Shown here piece after piece: positions 5,101-7,093 of a stretch of DNA of 7,093 nucleotides. The translations under genes and the position numbers were made by a program. Within the stretch, counting starts at the first letter, position 1; the number at the start of each line of letters is the position of its first letter. This DNA is from Planctomycetota bacterium (GTDB lineage: Bacteria > Planctomycetota > Phycisphaerae > FEN-1346): assembly GCA_026386995.1 (NCBI GenBank), contig JAPLMO010000348.1, positions 1 through 7,093 on the forward strand. Reading direction: 5' to 3'. The notes under the pieces were generated by a model, which had not been told where the DNA came from, made no database searches, and saw nothing but the letters and a program-made list of their open reading frames with translations.

Positions 5101-6381
5101 ATGAAACATGCCCTTCGGGTGGGGATGCTGTTGGCGATAACGGCCGCGCTCGCGCCGCTGGCTGCCGCACAGATCGATTCCCACTGCGTGCCCCCGGAAT
5201 TGCCGACCCTGCTCTTCCCCGTCTGGGTAACCCAACTTCCCACGGTCGAGTCGCAGGAGATCTCGGCGCCGCTCCTGACGGCCGCCTCGCAGTCGCACAA
5301 GCCGGCCGCCAAAGCGCCCGGCGGGCAGGACCGCCCCGATGCCACGACCCTTGCCGAGATGTGCCGGGAGCCCCGCGAGGCCATCGGCTTGGCCGAGGCC
5401 GGCAAGTTCAAGGAGGCCGCCAAGGCCGGCGATAAGATCCTCGAAAGCCCGCGCGAACGGTTCCGCGATTTCACGTGGGACTACCTGGCCAACGCCACGG
5501 CCTGGTCGTTCATCCAGTGCGGCGACCTGGTCGGGGCCATGCGGGCCCACACCTATGCCGCGAACCTCATAGACGACCCGGCAGTCTCGGAGTACCACAC
5601 CCGAATCGCCAGGATGCTGAACCGTCCGGGGCTGGTGGCCGGGCCGCTGAAGGACTATGCCGCCTACAAGGCCGAAGTGCAAAAGGTCCTTGACGAGCGG
5701 GTCGAGGACTTCAGGAAGACCGCCCTGCCGGACAAGAAGATCCCTCTGGAAGAGGTCCGCCTTGGTCGCCTGCGCGACGCCTACACCAAACTGCGGGTCC
5801 TCGCGGCCTTCGATACCGCCGCCGCAAAGCAGGAAATCCAGGCCACGTACGCCCCGGCGGCCAATGGCCTCGTCAACGATGTCCTCCCGCCCCGGTTGGC
5901 GGAAGGCGGAAAAATCGGCGGGGCACTGATGGCGCGAACAAAGACCTTCATCAATGATTTCGCTGAGTGGAACTCGACCGTCGCCTTGCTCCAGATGAAG
6001 GTCCGCGAGATCAAACGCCTTTGCCGCCTCCATGATTACATGGTGCGCATGAACCTCGCAAAGGCCGGCGGGGCGGACCGCATGTTCGGCGAGGCCCACC
6101 AACTGCTCTTCGCCCAAGAACCTGACCATGTCTGGCAGGCACTCGGGCGCACCCGCTTTGCCAACAACATTAAACAGGTCGACATCCGCCTGAGCGTGCC
6201 CTACCAGGAAACCCTCATCACGCCTATGGGCATCCCGTTCGCCGGACAGATAGCAACGCCGGAAAATGCCTGGAAAACCATAGACGGCCCGGTGACCGGG
6301 CAGATGAACTCCTTCCGCGATAAGCCGATTCCGAAAAACGATTGGAAGCCGATGTTCCCGAACCACGGCCGCAAGTTCTAG
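5101..6381 (+). CDS. Secreted alpha-helical protein of unknown function, possible TPR-like segment
   Basis: 426 residues; I do not recognise the family. A clear signal peptide spans residues 1-23 (MKHALRVGMLLAITAAL..., cut after AAA before QIDSHC). Residues about 24-85 are Pro/Ala-rich and probably flexible. Residues about 90-165 look like one or two TPR-type helical hairpins, with AEAGKFKEAAKAGDKILE and then a helix around YLANATAWSFIQCGD. Residues 180-345 are charged and mostly helical. The last about 80 residues are rich in Pro, Gly and Asn (TPMGIPFAGQIATPENAW) and look less helical. Cys29, Cys88, Cys140 and Cys308 are the only cysteines. No catalytic motif is visible. The start at 5101 is supported by the promoter and the signal peptide. 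A periplasmic or surface scaffold-type role is an inference from the TPR-like part only. It is divergent from the metalloprotease gene, and the two might share regulation. Confidence 0.8.
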   Translation: MKHALRVGMLLAITAALAPLAAAQIDSHCVPPELPTLLFPVWVTQLPTVESQEISAPLLTAASQSHKPAAKAPGGQDRPDATTLAEMCREPREAIGLAEAGKFKEAAKAGDKILESPRERFRDFTWDYLANATAWSFIQCGDLVGAMRAHTYAANLIDDPAVSEYHTRIARMLNRPGLVAGPLKDYAAYKAEVQKVLDERVEDFRKTALPDKKIPLEEVRLGRLRDAYTKLRVLAAFDTAAAKQEIQATYAPAANGLVNDVLPPRLAEGGKIGGALMARTKTFINDFAEWNSTVALLQMKVREIKRLCRLHDYMVRMNLAKAGGADRMFGEAHQLLFAQEPDHVWQALGRTRFANNIKQVDIRLSVPYQETLITPMGIPFAGQIATPENAWKTIDGPVTGQMNSFRDKPIPKNDWKPMFPNHGRKF

Positions 6382-6400
6382 CGAGGGCCGTGGCCGTCGC
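6381..6400 (+). repeat. Hairpin at the stop codon of the 426-residue protein gene
   Basis: GCGAGGGCCGTGGCCGTCGC folds into a stem with one G-G mismatch and a 2-base loop, beginning on the last base of the TAG stop. No T-run follows. It may act as a weak terminator or 3'-end protector. The rest of the spacer to 6527 holds a T-run at 6485-6490 without a stem and TTGAAA at 6470-6475 without a good -10. Confidence 0.35.
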
Positions 6401-6527
6401 GCACAATACGCAAGTAGCGATGTCGCTGCAGTATCAGACTGCCGCCATTCAGCCCCTCTGTGATTTTCCTTGAAAGTCGGGCCATTTTTTCGTCTTGTAT
6501 CCTGCGGAATCCTGGGGCTCGGACCCG

Positions 6528-7093
6528 ATGACACAACTGGCAAGAACCGAAACCGGCGGTCCGGCCGGGACAGGCCACGAACAGGGGTTGGCGGCCTACC
6601 AGGCCCGCGCGGCCGCCCTGGCCACGGTGCGCGAGGCCATCGACGCTTCGGACAAGTGGGGCACCTTCCTGGAGAACCTCCAGGCCCGCGGCCTCCCGGA
6701 GGCCCGCGTCCGCCAGATCGTCGATGTGCCGGTCCCGATGGACCTCCACCTGCACTCGACGCACTCCGACGGGCAGGTCCCGGCCCAGAAACTCGCGTGG
6801 CTCGCGCGGGTCATGGGCCTCAGGACTATCGCCCTGGCGGACCACGACAGCCTCTCCGGCACGCGGGACCTGTACGGCGAGGCCATGCTCCTGGGCCTGG
6901 CGGCCATCCCCGCCGTCGAACTCTCGACCGGCCAGAGCGGCCTCGAAATCCTCGTGTACTTCCCCGACGCCGGGCGGTTCTTCGATTTCCTCACCACGCC
7001 GCGCGGCAGCCGGTTCCTCCAGTATCTCGAAAAGAAGCAGGCGGCGGTCCACGAGACGACGCTCCAGGTCCTGGCGAGCGTCAACCGGTGTCT
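6528..7093 (+). CDS. PHP-domain metallophosphoesterase, C-terminal part off the window
   Basis: The first 188 residues are visible and the frame is open to the right edge. From residue 71 the PHP (polymerase and histidinol phosphatase) motif order is clear: MDLHLHSTHSDG gives metal ligands His74 and His76 with Asp81, then LADHDSLSG (Asp105, His106, Asp107), then AIPAVELST (Glu131). This order and the HSTHSDG...DHDS wording match stand-alone PHP phosphoesterases of the TrpH/YciV group, which hydrolyse phosphate esters such as 3',5'-nucleoside bisphosphates or short RNA using two or three metal ions. The 70 residues ahead of the PHP domain are an extra helical, Ala-rich segment not usual for the small TrpH enzymes, so another PHP subfamily is possible. 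ATG at 6528 has only a weak GGGG stretch about 10 bases upstream; an upstream TTG at 6495 in the same frame is an alternative start. No signal peptide is seen, so it is probably cytoplasmic. Confidence 0.85.
   Translation, partial: MTQLARTETGGPAGTGHEQGLAAYQARAAALATVREAIDASDKWGTFLENLQARGLPEARVRQIVDVPVPMDLHLHSTHSDGQVPAQKLAWLARVMGLRTIALADHDSLSGTRDLYGEAMLLGLAAIPAVELSTGQSGLEILVYFPDAGRFFDFLTTPRGSRFLQYLEKKQAAVHETTLQVLASVNRC

Noticed and set aside
5071..6543. Minus-strand 490-codon open frame, longer than the gene it opposes
   Set aside because: The plus-strand frame has a promoter, start and signal peptide. The antisense frame lacks these and its composition is typical of a GC-rich shadow.

Overview
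This is a GC-rich bacterial window with secreted and lipid-anchored proteins, short intergenic repeats and an oxygen-defence gene. The style of the repeats and of the secreted proteins suggests a Planctomycetota-like or similar Gram-negative environmental genome, but no marker gene is present, so this assignment is only a guess.

Layout from left to right. A minus-strand pair comes first: an iron-sulfur flavoprotein (725-1375) followed 12 bp later by an exported M16 zinc peptidase that runs off the left edge (1-712). The peptidase ribosome binding site overlaps the flavoprotein stop codon, so the two are probably cotranscribed and translationally coupled. A repeat-rich spacer (1376-1627) with paired hairpins follows, then a minus-strand thiol peroxidase, tpx (1628-2143), with a plausible promoter.

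From 2144 to 2841 there is no intact gene. This stretch holds a palindrome-within-palindrome repeat element of about 240 bp (2255-2492) lying between two copies of a 12-bp direct repeat. Next to it is a minus-strand remnant of the C-terminal end of a PTS enzyme I-like protein (2544-2765) with no upstream part. It looks like a scar of past rearrangement.

The right half contains a plus-strand DcrB/PsbP-like lipoprotein (2842-3450), a convergent minus-strand exported metzincin-type metalloprotease (3578-4813) and a divergent plus-strand secreted helical protein of unknown function (5101-6381) behind a promoter with a perfect TATAAT. Last is the start of a PHP-family metallophosphoesterase (6528 to the right edge). 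An 18-bp inverted repeat with one mismatch flanks the metalloprotease gene.

Most of the genes look like independent envelope and housekeeping functions, not one pathway. I found no CRISPR array, tRNA, rRNA, transposase or recognisable defence system. The most interesting features are the nested repeat element beside the enzyme I relic, the repeat-flanked metalloprotease and the unassigned 426-residue secreted protein.
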